Positions 15,183-22,992 of a stretch of DNA of 32,284 nt are shown here, in pieces. Position 1 is the stretch's first letter, and each line of letters opens with the position of its first letter. Source of the DNA: ZC4RG19 sp017577565 (lineage in GTDB: Bacteria > Actinomycetota > Acidimicrobiia > Acidimicrobiales > VFJN01); the NCBI GenBank assembly GCA_047459075.1, contig VSCH01000030.1, positions 1 to 32,284 of the forward strand. Direction: 5' to 3'. Made by a program: the position numbers and the translations under genes. Under the pieces are notes generated by a model, which saw only the letters and a program-made list of their open reading frames with translations, had not been told where the DNA came from and ran no database searches.

Positions 15183-15896
15183 ATGGGTGATGCGAGGGGA
15201 CCGGTCTCCACGACGATCGAGGACGGCGTCGCCGTCGTGCGCTTCGACGACGGCAAGGCCAACGTGCTCACCTCGGCCGTCATCGACAGCCTGGACGCCG
15301 CGCTCGACCGGGCGCAGGACGAGGCCCGGGCGGTGTGCATCGTCGGGCGGGAGAAGATGTTCTGCGCCGGCTTCGACCTGTCGGTGATGACCGCCGGCCC
15401 CGAGGCCGCCCGGGAGCTGGTCGCCCACGGCGGCCGGCTGCTCATGCGCCTCTACGTCCACCCGCAGCCCGTCGTCGTCGCCGTCACCGGGCACGCGCTG
15501 GCCGCCGGGGCGCTGCTCGTGCTCACCGCCGACGTGCGCGTCGGCGCCGACGTGCCCGCCAAGATCGGCCTGAACGAGACGTCGATCGGCATGCCGCTGC
15601 CGGTGTTCGCCGTGGCGCTGGCCGAGGACCGGCTCGACCGGCGGGCGCTGGTGCCCGCCACGCTCGCCGCCCGGGTCTACGACCCCCACGGCGCCGCCGA
15701 GGTCGGCTACCTCGACCGGGTCGTCGCGCCCGAGCAGGTCGAGGCCGAGGCGATCGCCGAGGCCCGGCGCCTGGGCGAGTACGACCGGACCGCCTACGCG
15801 CAGACCAAGGAGGTGCTCCGGGGGCCCACCCTGGAACGGGTGCGCGAGACCGGCGCCGCCGACCTGGCCCGCTTCCGGGTGGCCGAGAGCGGCTGA
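15183..15896 (+). CDS. crotonase / enoyl-CoA hydratase-like protein
   Basis: A 237-residue crotonase-fold protein. The oxyanion-hole segments are present: KMFCAGFDLSVM (59-70) and GHALAAGALLVLTADVR (103-119). The second catalytic glutamate of hydratases is kept as E132 in GLNETSIGMPLP, but the first (E in the usual GGGCEL) is a leucine (L111). True hydratases use both, so this protein may be an isomerase, a thioesterase or another crotonase reaction type. At 237 residues it is slightly shorter than typical hydratases (about 260), with a reduced C-terminal helix region. No beta-oxidation partner lies beside it. The start is fixed by ATG at 15183 with TAACGT eight bases before. Confidence 0.88.
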   Translation: MGDARGPVSTTIEDGVAVVRFDDGKANVLTSAVIDSLDAALDRAQDEARAVCIVGREKMFCAGFDLSVMTAGPEAARELVAHGGRLLMRLYVHPQPVVVAVTGHALAAGALLVLTADVRVGADVPAKIGLNETSIGMPLPVFAVALAEDRLDRRALVPATLAARVYDPHGAAEVGYLDRVVAPEQVEAEAIAEARRLGEYDRTAYAQTKEVLRGPTLERVRETGAADLARFRVAESG

Positions 15897-15926
15897 CCCC
15901 CGGGGGCGATCCGGGCCCGGCCCGGG

Positions 15927-15932
15927 TAGCGT
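15927..15932 (+). promoter_or_regulatory. putative -10 (TAGCGT) for the zinc-finger gene
   Basis: TAGCGT lies 33 nt before the ATG. The resulting short leader carries a strong GAGGAGGG ribosome binding site at 15954-15961. Confidence 0.4.
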
Positions 15933-15965
15933 CGCGGGCGGCGGGCGCGCGACGAGGAGGGCCCG

Positions 15966-16262
15966 ATGGCCGACCCCTGCACCCACCTCGACACCGCCCG
16001 CGAGGTGACGCCCTCGGCCGACGGCTGCGAGGACTGCCTGCGCACCGGCGACCGCTGGGTCCACCTGCGGGTCTGCCAGACCTGCGGTCACGTGGGCTGC
16101 TGCGACAGCTCGCCCAACCGCCACGCCACCGCGCACTGGCGCGCCCACCCCGACCACCCGCTCGTGCGGTCGTTCGAGCCCGGCGAGGACTGGTGGTGGT
16201 GCTACGCGGACCAGGTCGCCTTCGACGTCCCGGGCGCGGCGCCGGCCCCGTCGCACCCCTGA
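15966..16262 (+). CDS. UBP-type zinc-finger protein
   Basis: A 98-residue protein that is almost entirely one UBP-type (ZnF-UBP) zinc finger. Cysteine/histidine pairs are laid out as in that family: C5/H7, C21 and C24 (GCEDCL), C38 and C41 (VCQTCGHVGCCDSS), followed by HATAHW and HPDHPL histidines, and an aromatic segment DWWWCYAD. In eukaryotes the fold binds the ubiquitin C-terminus. Bacterial stand-alone versions are widespread in actinobacteria and uncharacterised, so no role is proposed. GAGGAGGG at 15954-15961 supports the ATG. It is 75 nt upstream of metY, which has its own promoter. Confidence 0.88.
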   Translation: MADPCTHLDTAREVTPSADGCEDCLRTGDRWVHLRVCQTCGHVGCCDSSPNRHATAHWRAHPDHPLVRSFEPGEDWWWCYADQVAFDVPGAAPAPSHP

Positions 16263-16270
16263 CCTGGGGC

Positions 16271-16300
16271 TTGCCCCCGACGGGCAAAACCTGATCTACT
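16271..16300 (+). promoter_or_regulatory. putative metY promoter with an overlapping palindrome
   Basis: TTGCCC (16271-16276) as -35 and TCTACT (16295-16300, preceded by TGA) as -10 are 18 bases apart. The -35 is also the left arm of a perfect inverted repeat, TTGCCC-CCGAC-GGGCAA (16271-16287), which could be a repressor operator. A 37-nt leader with AGGAGG follows. Confidence 0.45.
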
Positions 16301-16337
16301 CGGTCGGATTTCAGACTCGCAGGAGGACTCCCCGACG

Positions 16338-17654
16338 ATGACCACCGAGACCTGGGGATTCGAGACCCGGCAGATCCACGCGGGGCAGGTGCCCGACAGC
16401 GAGACCTACGCGCGGGCGGTGCCGATCTACCAGACCACGAGCTACACGTTCCGCGACTCGGAGCACGCGGCCAAGCTCTTCGGGCTGGCCGAGGTCGGCA
16501 ACATCTACACCCGCATCATGAACCCCACCCAGGCCGTGCTCGAGGCCCGGGTGGCGTCGCTGGAGGGCGCGCCCGACACGGCCATCGGCCTGCCCGGCGC
16601 GCTGGCCACGGCCAGCGGCCAGTCGGCCGAGACGCTCGCCATCCTCAACCTGGCCCAGGCCGGCGACCACATCGTCTCGTCGACCTCGCTCTACGGCGGC
16701 ACCTACAACCTGTTCCGCCACACGCTGCCGAAGATGGGCATCGAGGTCACCTTCGTCACCGACCCCGACGACCTCGACGAGTGGCGCCGGGCGGTCCGGC
16801 CCAACACCAAGGCCTTCTTCGGCGAGACGATCGGCAACCCCCGCAACGACTTCCTCGACATCGAGGGCGTCGCCGGCGTGGCCCACGAGAACGGCGTGCC
16901 GCTCATCGTCGACAACACGGTGGCGACCCCCTGGCTCGTCCGCCCGCTCGAGTGGGGCGCCGACATCGTGGTCCACTCGGCCACCAAGTTCCTCGGGGGC
17001 CACGGCAACTCGATCGCCGGTGTCATCGTCGACGGCGGCAGCTTCGACTTCGGCGCCAGCGGCAAGCACCCCGGCTTCACCGAGCCCGACCCCAGCTACC
17101 ACGGCCTGAAGTACTGGGAGGCGCTCGGGCCCGGCGCCTACATCATCAAGGCCCGGGTCCAGCTGCTGCGCGACATCGGCCCGGCCATCAGCCCCTTCAA
17201 CGCCTTCCTGCTGCTCCAGGGCATCGAGACCCTGAGCCTGCGGGTCGAGCGGCACAACGACAACGCCCGCAAGGTCGTCGAGTACCTGGCCGACCACCCG
17301 CAGGTCCGCAGCGTCCAGTTCGCCGGGCACCCGGACTCGCCCTGGCACGAGCGGGCCGAGCGCCTCGCCCGGGGCCGGGGCTTCGGCTCGGTGCCGGCCT
17401 TCGTCATCGAGGGCGGCAAGGAGGCCGGCCAGCGCTTCGTCGAGGCGCTGACCCTGCACAGCCACGTGGCCAACATCGGCGACGTGCGCAGCCTGGCCAT
17501 CCACCCGGCCACGACCACCCACAGCCAGCTCACCGAGGAGGAGCAGCTCGCCGCGGGCGTCGACCCGGGCCTGGTGCGCCTCTCGGTCGGCCTCGAGTCG
17601 ATCGACGACATCATCGCCGACCTCGAGCAGGGCTTCGCCGCCGCCAAGGTCTGA
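16338..17654 (+). CDS. metY: O-acetylhomoserine (thiol)-lyase, sulfhydrylase type
   Basis: A 438-residue PLP enzyme of the Cys/Met metabolism family that makes homocysteine from O-acetylhomoserine and sulfide (some members also use O-acetylserine). It shows the MetY opening GFETRQIHAGQ, the cofactor-phosphate segment YTRIMNPTQAVLE (57-69), SSTSLYGGTYNLF (114-126), VDNTVATPWL (191-200) with the PLP-nitrogen aspartate, and the Schiff-base lysine in HSATKFLGGHG (K217). The C-terminal SRPATTTHS-like block appears as IHPATTTHSQL, followed by VRLSVGLESIDDI. Length is typical. AGGAGG about 12 bases upstream fixes the start. No metX is next to it, so the acetyl donor pathway must be elsewhere. Confidence 0.95.
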   Translation: MTTETWGFETRQIHAGQVPDSETYARAVPIYQTTSYTFRDSEHAAKLFGLAEVGNIYTRIMNPTQAVLEARVASLEGAPDTAIGLPGALATASGQSAETLAILNLAQAGDHIVSSTSLYGGTYNLFRHTLPKMGIEVTFVTDPDDLDEWRRAVRPNTKAFFGETIGNPRNDFLDIEGVAGVAHENGVPLIVDNTVATPWLVRPLEWGADIVVHSATKFLGGHGNSIAGVIVDGGSFDFGASGKHPGFTEPDPSYHGLKYWEALGPGAYIIKARVQLLRDIGPAISPFNAFLLLQGIETLSLRVERHNDNARKVVEYLADHPQVRSVQFAGHPDSPWHERAERLARGRGFGSVPAFVIEGGKEAGQRFVEALTLHSHVANIGDVRSLAIHPATTTHSQLTEEEQLAAGVDPGLVRLSVGLESIDDIIADLEQGFAAAKV

Positions 17655-17693
17655 GACGGCGGGGCCGGCGAGCCCGACCAGGAGCACGACGAG

Positions 17694-17728
17694 GGCGTGG
17701 GACCGGCCCGCCCGGCCGGTCCCACGCC
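17694..17728. terminator. perfect 15-bp hairpin after metY
   Basis: A 15-base arm (17694-17708) pairs perfectly with 17714-17728 around a five-base loop. It begins 39 nt after the metY stop and has no T-run. It probably ends the metY transcript before the DGAT gene. Confidence 0.65.
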
Positions 17729-17799
17729 GCGCCCCGGCGACGGCCGCGCGCCCGACGTGGTTTGATGGGCGCCGGCGTCCGCCCCAGCGAGGAGGGCCC

Positions 17800-19629
17800 A
17801 TGGACCGCCTGAGCCCGCTCGACGCGTCGTTCCTCCACGTCGAGGACGACGTGAACCACATGCACATCGGGGCGATCGGGATCTTCGCCGGGCCGCCGCC
17901 GGGCATCGACGAGTTCCGCCGCACCCTCGCCGGTCGCCTGCACCGGGTGCCCCGCTACCGCCAGCGCGTCCGCACCGTGCCGCTGGGGCTGGGCCGCCCG
18001 GTGTGGGTCGACGACCCCCACTTCCGCCTCGACCACCACGTGCGCCACACCGCGCTGCCCCGGCCGGGCGGCGACGCCGAGCTGCAGCGCCTGGTCGGTC
18101 GGGTCATGTCCCAGCGCCTCGACCGCAGCAAGCCGCTGTGGGAGATGTGGGTGGTCGAGGGCCTGGCCGAGGACCGGTGGGCGCTCGTGGCCAAGGTCCA
18201 CCACTGCCTCGTCGACGGCGTGTCCGGCGCCGAGCTGCTGGCCGTGACCCTCGACCTCGGCCCCGAGCCGCCCCCGGTCGGGGACGACCCCTGGCGGCCC
18301 GAGCCTCTCCCCTCGCCCGTCCGCCTGGCCCGCGACGCCGCCGTCGACCTGGCGACCAGCCCCTACGAGCAGGCCCGGGCGGCCGGCGCGGTGCTGCGCC
18401 GCCCCGGCCGGCTGGTCGACGCCGCCCGCGAGGTCCTGCGGGGGTCGGTGGCGCTGTCGGGCGTCGTGCGGCCGACGCCGCCCACCAGCCTCAACGGGCC
18501 GATCGGCCCCCACCGCCGCTACACCTGGACGGCCCTGCCGCTGGCGGACGCCAAGGCCGTGCGCCGCCGCCACGGCGGCACGCTCAACGACGTCGTGCTG
18601 GCGCTGATCACCCGCGGGTTCCGCGACCTGCTGGTGTCCCGGGGCGAGGACGTGGAGGGCCGCGTGCTGCGGTCGCTCGTCCCGGTGTCGGTGCGGCCCC
18701 GCGACGACCGCGGCACGGCCGTCGGCGACGGCACCCTGGAGAACCGGGTGTCGGCGATGTTCGCCGAGCTCCCCGTGGGGGCCGACGACCCGGTCGAGCG
18801 GCTGGCCGCCATCGGTGCCCAGCTGGCCGACCTCAAGCGGTCGAAGCAGGCGGTGGCCGCCGAGGCCCTCACCTCGCTCGGGGTGTTCGCCCCCGCCATG
18901 CTGCTGTCGCTCGGCATGCGGGTCGCCACCCGGGCCGCCCGGCGCATGGGCCAGCTCGACACCGTGACGACCAACGTGCCCGGCCCGCAGTTCCCCCTCT
19001 GGTCGTGCGGGCGCCGCCTGCTGCGGGCGCTCCCCTACGTGCCGCTGGCCGCGCCGCTGCGGGTCGGGGTGGCCGTGTTCAGCTACGACGGCGAGCTGGC
19101 CTTCGGCGTCACCGCCGACGCCGACACCGCGGACGACGTCGACGTGCTGGCGCAAGGCATCCGGGCCGAGCTCGACGACCTCCTCGCCCACGCCCCGGCG
19201 GCCACGCCACCCGCAGCGGGGGCGCCGGCGGCGGGCGTGTCGCCCGCGGCGGCCGTCCCTACGATCGGCGCCGTGAGCACGCCGAAGCTGTACCACAACC
19301 CACGCTGCAGCAAGTCCCGGGCCGCCAAGGACCTCCTCGGCGAGCGGGGCGTCGAGGTCGAGGTCGTCGAGTACCTGAAGACGCCGCCGTCGCGCGCCGA
19401 GCTGGAGGCGATCGTCGCCGGGCTCGACGGCGACCCCCAGGAGCTGGTGCGGACCAAGGACCCGAAGTTCAAGGCGCTCGGCGTCGACCCCGCCGGCCTG
19501 ACCGACGCGCAGGCCGTCGTCGACCTCCTGGTCGAGCACCCCGAGGTGATGGAGCGGCCGGTGCTGGTCGTCGACGGCCGGGCGGCGATCGGCCGGCCGC
19601 TGGAGCGGATCGAGGCCCTGCTGGGCTGA
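17800..19629 (+). CDS. wax-ester synthase/DGAT with in-frame C-terminal ArsC-like domain
   Basis: One uninterrupted 609-codon frame. Residues 1-~463 are a complete WS/DGAT acyltransferase, which makes triacylglycerol or wax ester from acyl-CoA at the membrane or lipid-droplet surface. It shows MDRLSPLDASFLHVE, the PLW motif (112-114), catalytic HHCLVDG (134-140), TLNDVVLA, and TNVPGPQ. Residues ~466-491 are an Ala/Pro-rich linker. From residue 492 a full ArsC-family thioredoxin-fold protein follows. The two halves are normally separate proteins. Either this is a true fusion, or readthrough of a lost stop, with ArsC also made from its own GTG at 19273. GAGGAGGG before the ATG at 17800 is a strong ribosome binding site. 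Confidence 0.85.
   Translation: MDRLSPLDASFLHVEDDVNHMHIGAIGIFAGPPPGIDEFRRTLAGRLHRVPRYRQRVRTVPLGLGRPVWVDDPHFRLDHHVRHTALPRPGGDAELQRLVGRVMSQRLDRSKPLWEMWVVEGLAEDRWALVAKVHHCLVDGVSGAELLAVTLDLGPEPPPVGDDPWRPEPLPSPVRLARDAAVDLATSPYEQARAAGAVLRRPGRLVDAAREVLRGSVALSGVVRPTPPTSLNGPIGPHRRYTWTALPLADAKAVRRRHGGTLNDVVLALITRGFRDLLVSRGEDVEGRVLRSLVPVSVRPRDDRGTAVGDGTLENRVSAMFAELPVGADDPVERLAAIGAQLADLKRSKQAVAAEALTSLGVFAPAMLLSLGMRVATRAARRMGQLDTVTTNVPGPQFPLWSCGRRLLRALPYVPLAAPLRVGVAVFSYDGELAFGVTADADTADDVDVLAQGIRAELDDLLAHAPAATPPAAGAPAAGVSPAAAVPTIGAVSTPKLYHNPRCSKSRAAKDLLGERGVEVEVVEYLKTPPSRAELEAIVAGLDGDPQELVRTKDPKFKALGVDPAGLTDAQAVVDLLVEHPEVMERPVLVVDGRAAIGRPLERIEALLG
19260..19265 (+). promoter_or_regulatory. putative internal leaderless -10 (TACGAT) for arsC
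   Basis: TACGAT, seven bases, then an in-frame GTG at 19273 that begins the ArsC domain. The spacing is identical to that of other predicted leaderless genes here. It lies inside the DGAT-ArsC reading frame, where it encodes part of the linker. Confidence 0.45.
19273..19629 (+). CDS. arsC: ArsC-family reductase, possible independent product of the fused frame
   Basis: The last 118 codons of the DGAT frame, read from GTG at 19273, make a normal-sized ArsC-family protein (glutaredoxin-coupled arsenate reductase or the related YfgD type). It begins STPKLYHNPRCSKSR; the cysteine is residue 12 from this GTG, the same position as the catalytic Cys12 of E. coli ArsC. YLKTPPSRAEL, LVRTKDPKFKALG and the conserved arginines in RPVLVVDGRAAIGRP (residues equivalent to R94 and R107) are all present, so it looks functional. 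No arsenic pump or ArsR regulator is nearby, so a general redox role is as likely as arsenate detoxification. An alternative start within a longer frame is inferred, not proven. Confidence 0.6.
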   Translation: MSTPKLYHNPRCSKSRAAKDLLGERGVEVEVVEYLKTPPSRAELEAIVAGLDGDPQELVRTKDPKFKALGVDPAGLTDAQAVVDLLVEHPEVMERPVLVVDGRAAIGRPLERIEALLG

Positions 19630-19641
19630 CGGCCGGGCGCG

Positions 19642-19675
19642 CCGGTGCCCACGGCGTTCCAGCCGCGGGCACCGG
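19642..19675. terminator. bidirectional hairpin between arsC and the MMPL gene
   Basis: CCGGTGCCC (19642-19650) pairs with GGGCACCGG (19667-19675), and an inner CGGC/GCCG pair extends the stem past one A/C mismatch to a six-base loop. It sits between converging stops and has no T-run. Confidence 0.6.
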
Positions 19676-19691
19676 GGCGGCGGAGGTGGGC

Positions 19692-22037
19692 TCAGGCGCC
19701 GCTGGCGCCGACCGCCTCCCGCTCGGCCGCCTCGTCGACCTCGACGAGGTCGACGACCGGCTCGGCCTGGCCCTCGACGTCGAGGTCGGGGAGGATGCGG
19801 TCGAGCCACCGCGGCAGCCACCAGTTGCGGTCGCCGAGCAGCTCCATGGTGGCGGGCACGAGCAGCATCCGGACGATGGTGGCGTCCAGCAGGATCGCCG
19901 CCGCCAGGCCCGTGCCCATCAGCTTCATCACCCGGTCGTTCTCGAGGATGAAGCTGCCGAACACGAACACCATGATCGCCGCCGCGGCCGTGATGACCTT
20001 GGCCGTGGCCGCCAGGCCGTCGGCCACCGAGGTGCGGCTGTCGCCGGTGCGGGTCCACTCCTCGCGGACCCGGGACAGCAGGAACACCTCGTAGTCCATC
20101 GACAGGCCGAACACGATGGCGAAGAGCATCATCGGCGCCCAGGGCTCGATCGGCGCCGGCTGGACGTTGGTGATGTCGCTGAGCCAGCCCCACTGGAAGA
20201 GGGCGACGGCGATGCCGTAGGCGGCGCCGATCGACAGCAGGTTCATGACCACCGCCTTGAGCGGCACCAGCAGCGACCGGAACACCACCATCAGCAGCAC
20301 GAACGACAGCGCGAGCACGGCGGTGAAGAACCAGACCATCCGCGACTCGAGGTAGTCGGAGAAGTCGACGTTCGCCGCCACCATGCCGGTGACCGACACG
20401 TCGATGCCGGCGTCGCCCTCGACCGGTGGCAGCACGTCGTCGCGCAGCCGCTCGACCAGCTCGGTGGTGGCCGCGTCCTGGGGGCCGGTCGTGGGGACGA
20501 CCTGCCACAGCACCGCCGTGGGGTCGGCCTCGTCGTTGAGCACCGGCGGCGAGGCGAACGCCACCCCCGGGTCGTCGGCGACCGCGGCCGTCACGGCGTC
20601 GAGGTCGTCGACGTCGGTGCCCTCCGGCAGCTCGGCCGCCAGCGTGAGCGGGCCGTTGAAGCCGACGCCGAAGCCGGCGACCAGCATGTCGTAGGCCTGC
20701 TTGGTCGAGGTGTCGTCCGGGTAGTTCGACTCGTCCGAGGTGCCGAGCCGCAGGCTGAACACCGGCAGCGCCAGCAGGACGAGGGCGGCGGTGCCGACCA
20801 GCGCCGACGCCCACGGGCGGCGCTGGATGAGCCGGCTCCACCGGTAGGCGGCCGTCTCGCGCCGGGGCTTGGGCGGCCGGCGGGGCACGTCGCCCGTGAA
20901 GGGGCGGAGGAACGACCCGGCGAGCAGCACCAGCGCGGCCAGCACGAAGCCGGCGGCGGCCAGCACGCCGACCTTCAGGCCGACGCCGGCCAGGCCGATC
21001 GCCGCGCAGCCGGCGGCCACGAGGCCCCGCCACCGGGTGCGCTCGATGTTGTCGCCCGCGAACCCGATGAGCGCGGGCAGCAGGGTGAGCGAGGCGGCGA
21101 CCGTGATGGCCACGACCAGGGCGGCGCCGAGCGCCAGGCCGGACACGAACGTCACGCCGATCAGCAGCATGCCGAGCAGCGAGATGACGACGGTGGTGCC
21201 GGCGAACAGGACCGAGCGGCCCGCGGTGTCGAGCGCGATGGCGGTCGCCTCCCGCGCCGTGTGCCCGGCGTGCCGCTGCTCGCGGTAGCGGGTGACGATC
21301 AGCAGCGCGTAGTCGATGCCGACGCCGAGGCCGATCATGATGCCGATGAAGCTCGACATCTCCGGCACGGTGAGCACGTGGCTGAGGGCGACCAGCACCG
21401 ACGTGCCGATGCCGATGCCCAGCAGCGCCGTGCCGATGGGCAGGCCCATGGCCAGCACCGACCCGAAGGCCAGCACGAGGATGACGATGGCGAAGGCCAC
21501 ACCGAGGATCTCGGACGAGGGCTCCTCGAAGTCGGCGAAGATGGCGCCGCCCATCTCGATGCGCACGCCCTCGACGTCGGGCGCCGCCTCGAGGATGGCG
21601 TCGCGGATCTCGCCGGCCCGGACCCACTCGACGTCCTCGGGCATCTCGACCTCGGCGTAGGCGATCCGCCCGGCGAACTCGCCCTGGGAGGAGATCTGCC
21701 GCTCGCCCTCGGGGCTGTAGGGGCTGACGACCCGCTGGACGTCGGGCAGCTCGGCCGCCTCGTCGAACAGCTGCTGCATCGCCTCCCGGACCTCGGGGTC
21801 GTCGACCCCCTGCTCGGCCGAGAAGACGATCGTGCCGGTGATGCCGGCGCCGGCTCCGTCGAAGTGCTCGTCCAGGACGTCGAAGCCCGTCCGGGACTCG
21901 ACGTCGGGCATGTTGAACTCGTCGCGGTAGGCGTTGCCCGCGCCCTGCGCGGCGCCGCCGATCAGGAAGAGCGCCACCCACAGGCCGAGCACGAGCCTGC
22001 GGCGGTCATGGCACCAGGTGCCGAGTCGAGCGAACAC
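19692..22037 (-). CDS. MMPL family (RND-type) membrane transporter
   Basis: A 781-residue MMPL protein with about 12 predicted membrane segments in two symmetric halves. The first TM is near residues 14-33 (LVLGLWVALFLIGGAA), followed by a periplasmic domain (~40-180), a five-TM bundle (SSEILGVAFAIVILVLAFG onward) with GLGVGIDYALLIVTRYRE, a second periplasmic domain (~425-575), and the second bundle with GLSMDYEVFLLSRVREEW. The two D-Y pairs are the proton-relay residues of MMPL/RND transporters. Members export lipids or hydrophobic compounds. The WS/DGAT gene next door makes a lipid substrate plausible, but the genes converge and need not be linked. GTG at 22035-22037 follows GGAGG. Confidence 0.93.
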   Translation of the reverse strand: MFARLGTWCHDRRRLVLGLWVALFLIGGAAQGAGNAYRDEFNMPDVESRTGFDVLDEHFDGAGAGITGTIVFSAEQGVDDPEVREAMQQLFDEAAELPDVQRVVSPYSPEGERQISSQGEFAGRIAYAEVEMPEDVEWVRAGEIRDAILEAAPDVEGVRIEMGGAIFADFEEPSSEILGVAFAIVILVLAFGSVLAMGLPIGTALLGIGIGTSVLVALSHVLTVPEMSSFIGIMIGLGVGIDYALLIVTRYREQRHAGHTAREATAIALDTAGRSVLFAGTTVVISLLGMLLIGVTFVSGLALGAALVVAITVAASLTLLPALIGFAGDNIERTRWRGLVAAGCAAIGLAGVGLKVGVLAAAGFVLAALVLLAGSFLRPFTGDVPRRPPKPRRETAAYRWSRLIQRRPWASALVGTAALVLLALPVFSLRLGTSDESNYPDDTSTKQAYDMLVAGFGVGFNGPLTLAAELPEGTDVDDLDAVTAAVADDPGVAFASPPVLNDEADPTAVLWQVVPTTGPQDAATTELVERLRDDVLPPVEGDAGIDVSVTGMVAANVDFSDYLESRMVWFFTAVLALSFVLLMVVFRSLLVPLKAVVMNLLSIGAAYGIAVALFQWGWLSDITNVQPAPIEPWAPMMLFAIVFGLSMDYEVFLLSRVREEWTRTGDSRTSVADGLAATAKVITAAAAIMVFVFGSFILENDRVMKLMGTGLAAAILLDATIVRMLLVPATMELLGDRNWWLPRWLDRILPDLDVEGQAEPVVDLVEVDEAAEREAVGASGA

Positions 22038-22125
22038 GGGGGGCCTCCATTCGATCGGGTGGGGGCGGTCCGTCGGCGGCTCAGACCGGCAACCCTGCGG
22101 GAACTCATCGATGGCGAGACGCGAT

Positions 22126-22155
22126 GATCGCCGGGCCCCGGAGGGCCCGGCGATC
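22126..22155. terminator. perfect 13-bp hairpin downstream of the two-TM membrane protein gene
   Basis: GATCGCCGGGCCC (22126-22138) pairs perfectly with 22143-22155 around a four-base CGGA loop. It lies about 55 nt past the stop of the minus-strand gene at 22211. The short T-run (22158-22161) is on the plus side, so direction is unclear. Confidence 0.6.
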
Positions 22156-22158
22156 GAT

Positions 22159-22184
22159 TTTCCCGTGGAGGTTTCCCGTGGAGG
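22159..22184. repeat. tandem duplication of a 13-nt unit
   Basis: TTTCCCGTGGAGG occurs twice back to back (22159-22171 and 22172-22184), directly after the hairpin. It looks like a recent slippage duplication. No function is evident. Confidence 0.8.
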
Positions 22185-22210
22185 TCGGAGACCCGTGACC
22201 GGTGGGCTGG

Positions 22211-22873
22211 TCAGGCGTGCTTCGTGCGCTTCATGTGGATGACGCCCAGCACGACCAGGACGGCCATGATGGCGGCGCCGGCGAAGGCGACCCAGGCGGC
22301 GATCCCGGCGATCCGGCCGACCGTCGACCAGGCGAAGCTCGACAGCAGCAGGCCCCGCAGCGTCTCGCCCCGGAACAGGGTGTCCCGCTGGCGCTTCAGC
22401 TCGTCGGCCCGTGCCTGCAGCTCGGCGACCTCGTCGGCGGGGGCACCCGCCTCGATGGCCTCCTCGACGGCGGCCTGGGCGCCCCGGTCGTCGATCTCGG
22501 CGTACCGCTTGCCGTCGGCGATCTCCTCCAGGTGGCCGTTGATGTAGCTGGCGTAGGCCTCGGCCTCCTCGCCGGTGTCGACCTGCTCGCCCGCGTACTT
22601 GACCAGGTCGTCGCGGCCCTCCTCGCGGAGGCTCTCCTCGTCGGGGAAGAAGATCCGCTGCGTCGACAGCTCGTCGTGGACGTAGTCGTTGGCGAAGTCG
22701 GCGCCCCAGGTGAGCAGGCCGCCGGCCACGGCGAAGACCACCATGGCGACGACGCCGAAGCTGGTCAGCAGCTTGTCGATCGTCCGCCGGGGGAGCCGGA
22801 TCACCTCGATGTCCGGCATCTGGACAGGGGGCCGACCGTTCTTCTCGGCCCGGGGTTCGGTCGCGATGCTCAT
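22211..22873 (-). CDS. two-TM membrane protein of unknown function
   Basis: A 220-residue protein with a charged N-terminus (1-34), a membrane helix at ~37-56 (FGVVAMVVFAVAGGLLTWG), an extracytoplasmic region of ~130 residues that is mostly helical and acidic (DYVHDELSTQRIFFP, then EEAEAYASYINGHLEEI), and a second membrane helix at ~187-212 ending in a basic tail. The first helix followed by '..FA.D.VH..L..Q.IFFP' is shared by a group of actinobacterial proteins often misnamed LigA ring-opening dioxygenase; nothing here supports that activity. ATG at 22871-22873 has AGAGG upstream. Its promoter region holds a DosR-like box and is shared with the SnoaL-like gene, which suggests stress or redox control. 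Confidence 0.8.
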   Translation of the reverse strand: MSIATEPRAEKNGRPPVQMPDIEVIRLPRRTIDKLLTSFGVVAMVVFAVAGGLLTWGADFANDYVHDELSTQRIFFPDEESLREEGRDDLVKYAGEQVDTGEEAEAYASYINGHLEEIADGKRYAEIDDRGAQAAVEEAIEAGAPADEVAELQARADELKRQRDTLFRGETLRGLLLSSFAWSTVGRIAGIAAWVAFAGAAIMAVLVVLGVIHMKRTKHA

Positions 22874-22927
22874 CGTCGCACCTCTCTGGCTCGCATCTGG
22901 CGATTCGGCGACCCGATCGCTGAGCTC

Positions 22928-22933
22928 ACGGTA
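22928..22933 (-). promoter_or_regulatory. putative -10 (TACCGT) for the two-TM membrane protein
   Basis: TACCGT on the minus strand puts the transcription start near 22921 and gives a ~48-nt leader with a ribosome binding site. The DosR-like box at 22958-22971 would then be centred about 43 nt upstream of the start point. Confidence 0.45.
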
Positions 22934-22957
22934 CGGAGGGGCCCGCGACGGTCAGTA

Positions 22958-22971
22958 GGGCCGTAGGTCCC
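22958..22971. promoter_or_regulatory. DosR/DevR-like box 1
   Basis: GGGCCGTAGGTCCC on the plus strand; its complement GGGACCTACGGCCC keeps the GGGAC-N4-G.CCC core of DosR/DevR sites. It is positioned about -43 from the predicted start of the minus-strand membrane protein gene. Confidence 0.5.
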
Positions 22972-22992
22972 CTGGGGAGGGGGACCGTGGTG

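Noticed and set aside
17611..22127. Very long open frames on both strands (over 1300 codons) across metY, DGAT, MMPL
   Set aside because: Their translations are Arg/Gly/Pro-rich or acidic low-complexity sequence with no family signature, and they overlap well-recognised genes. This is expected from GC-rich third positions.
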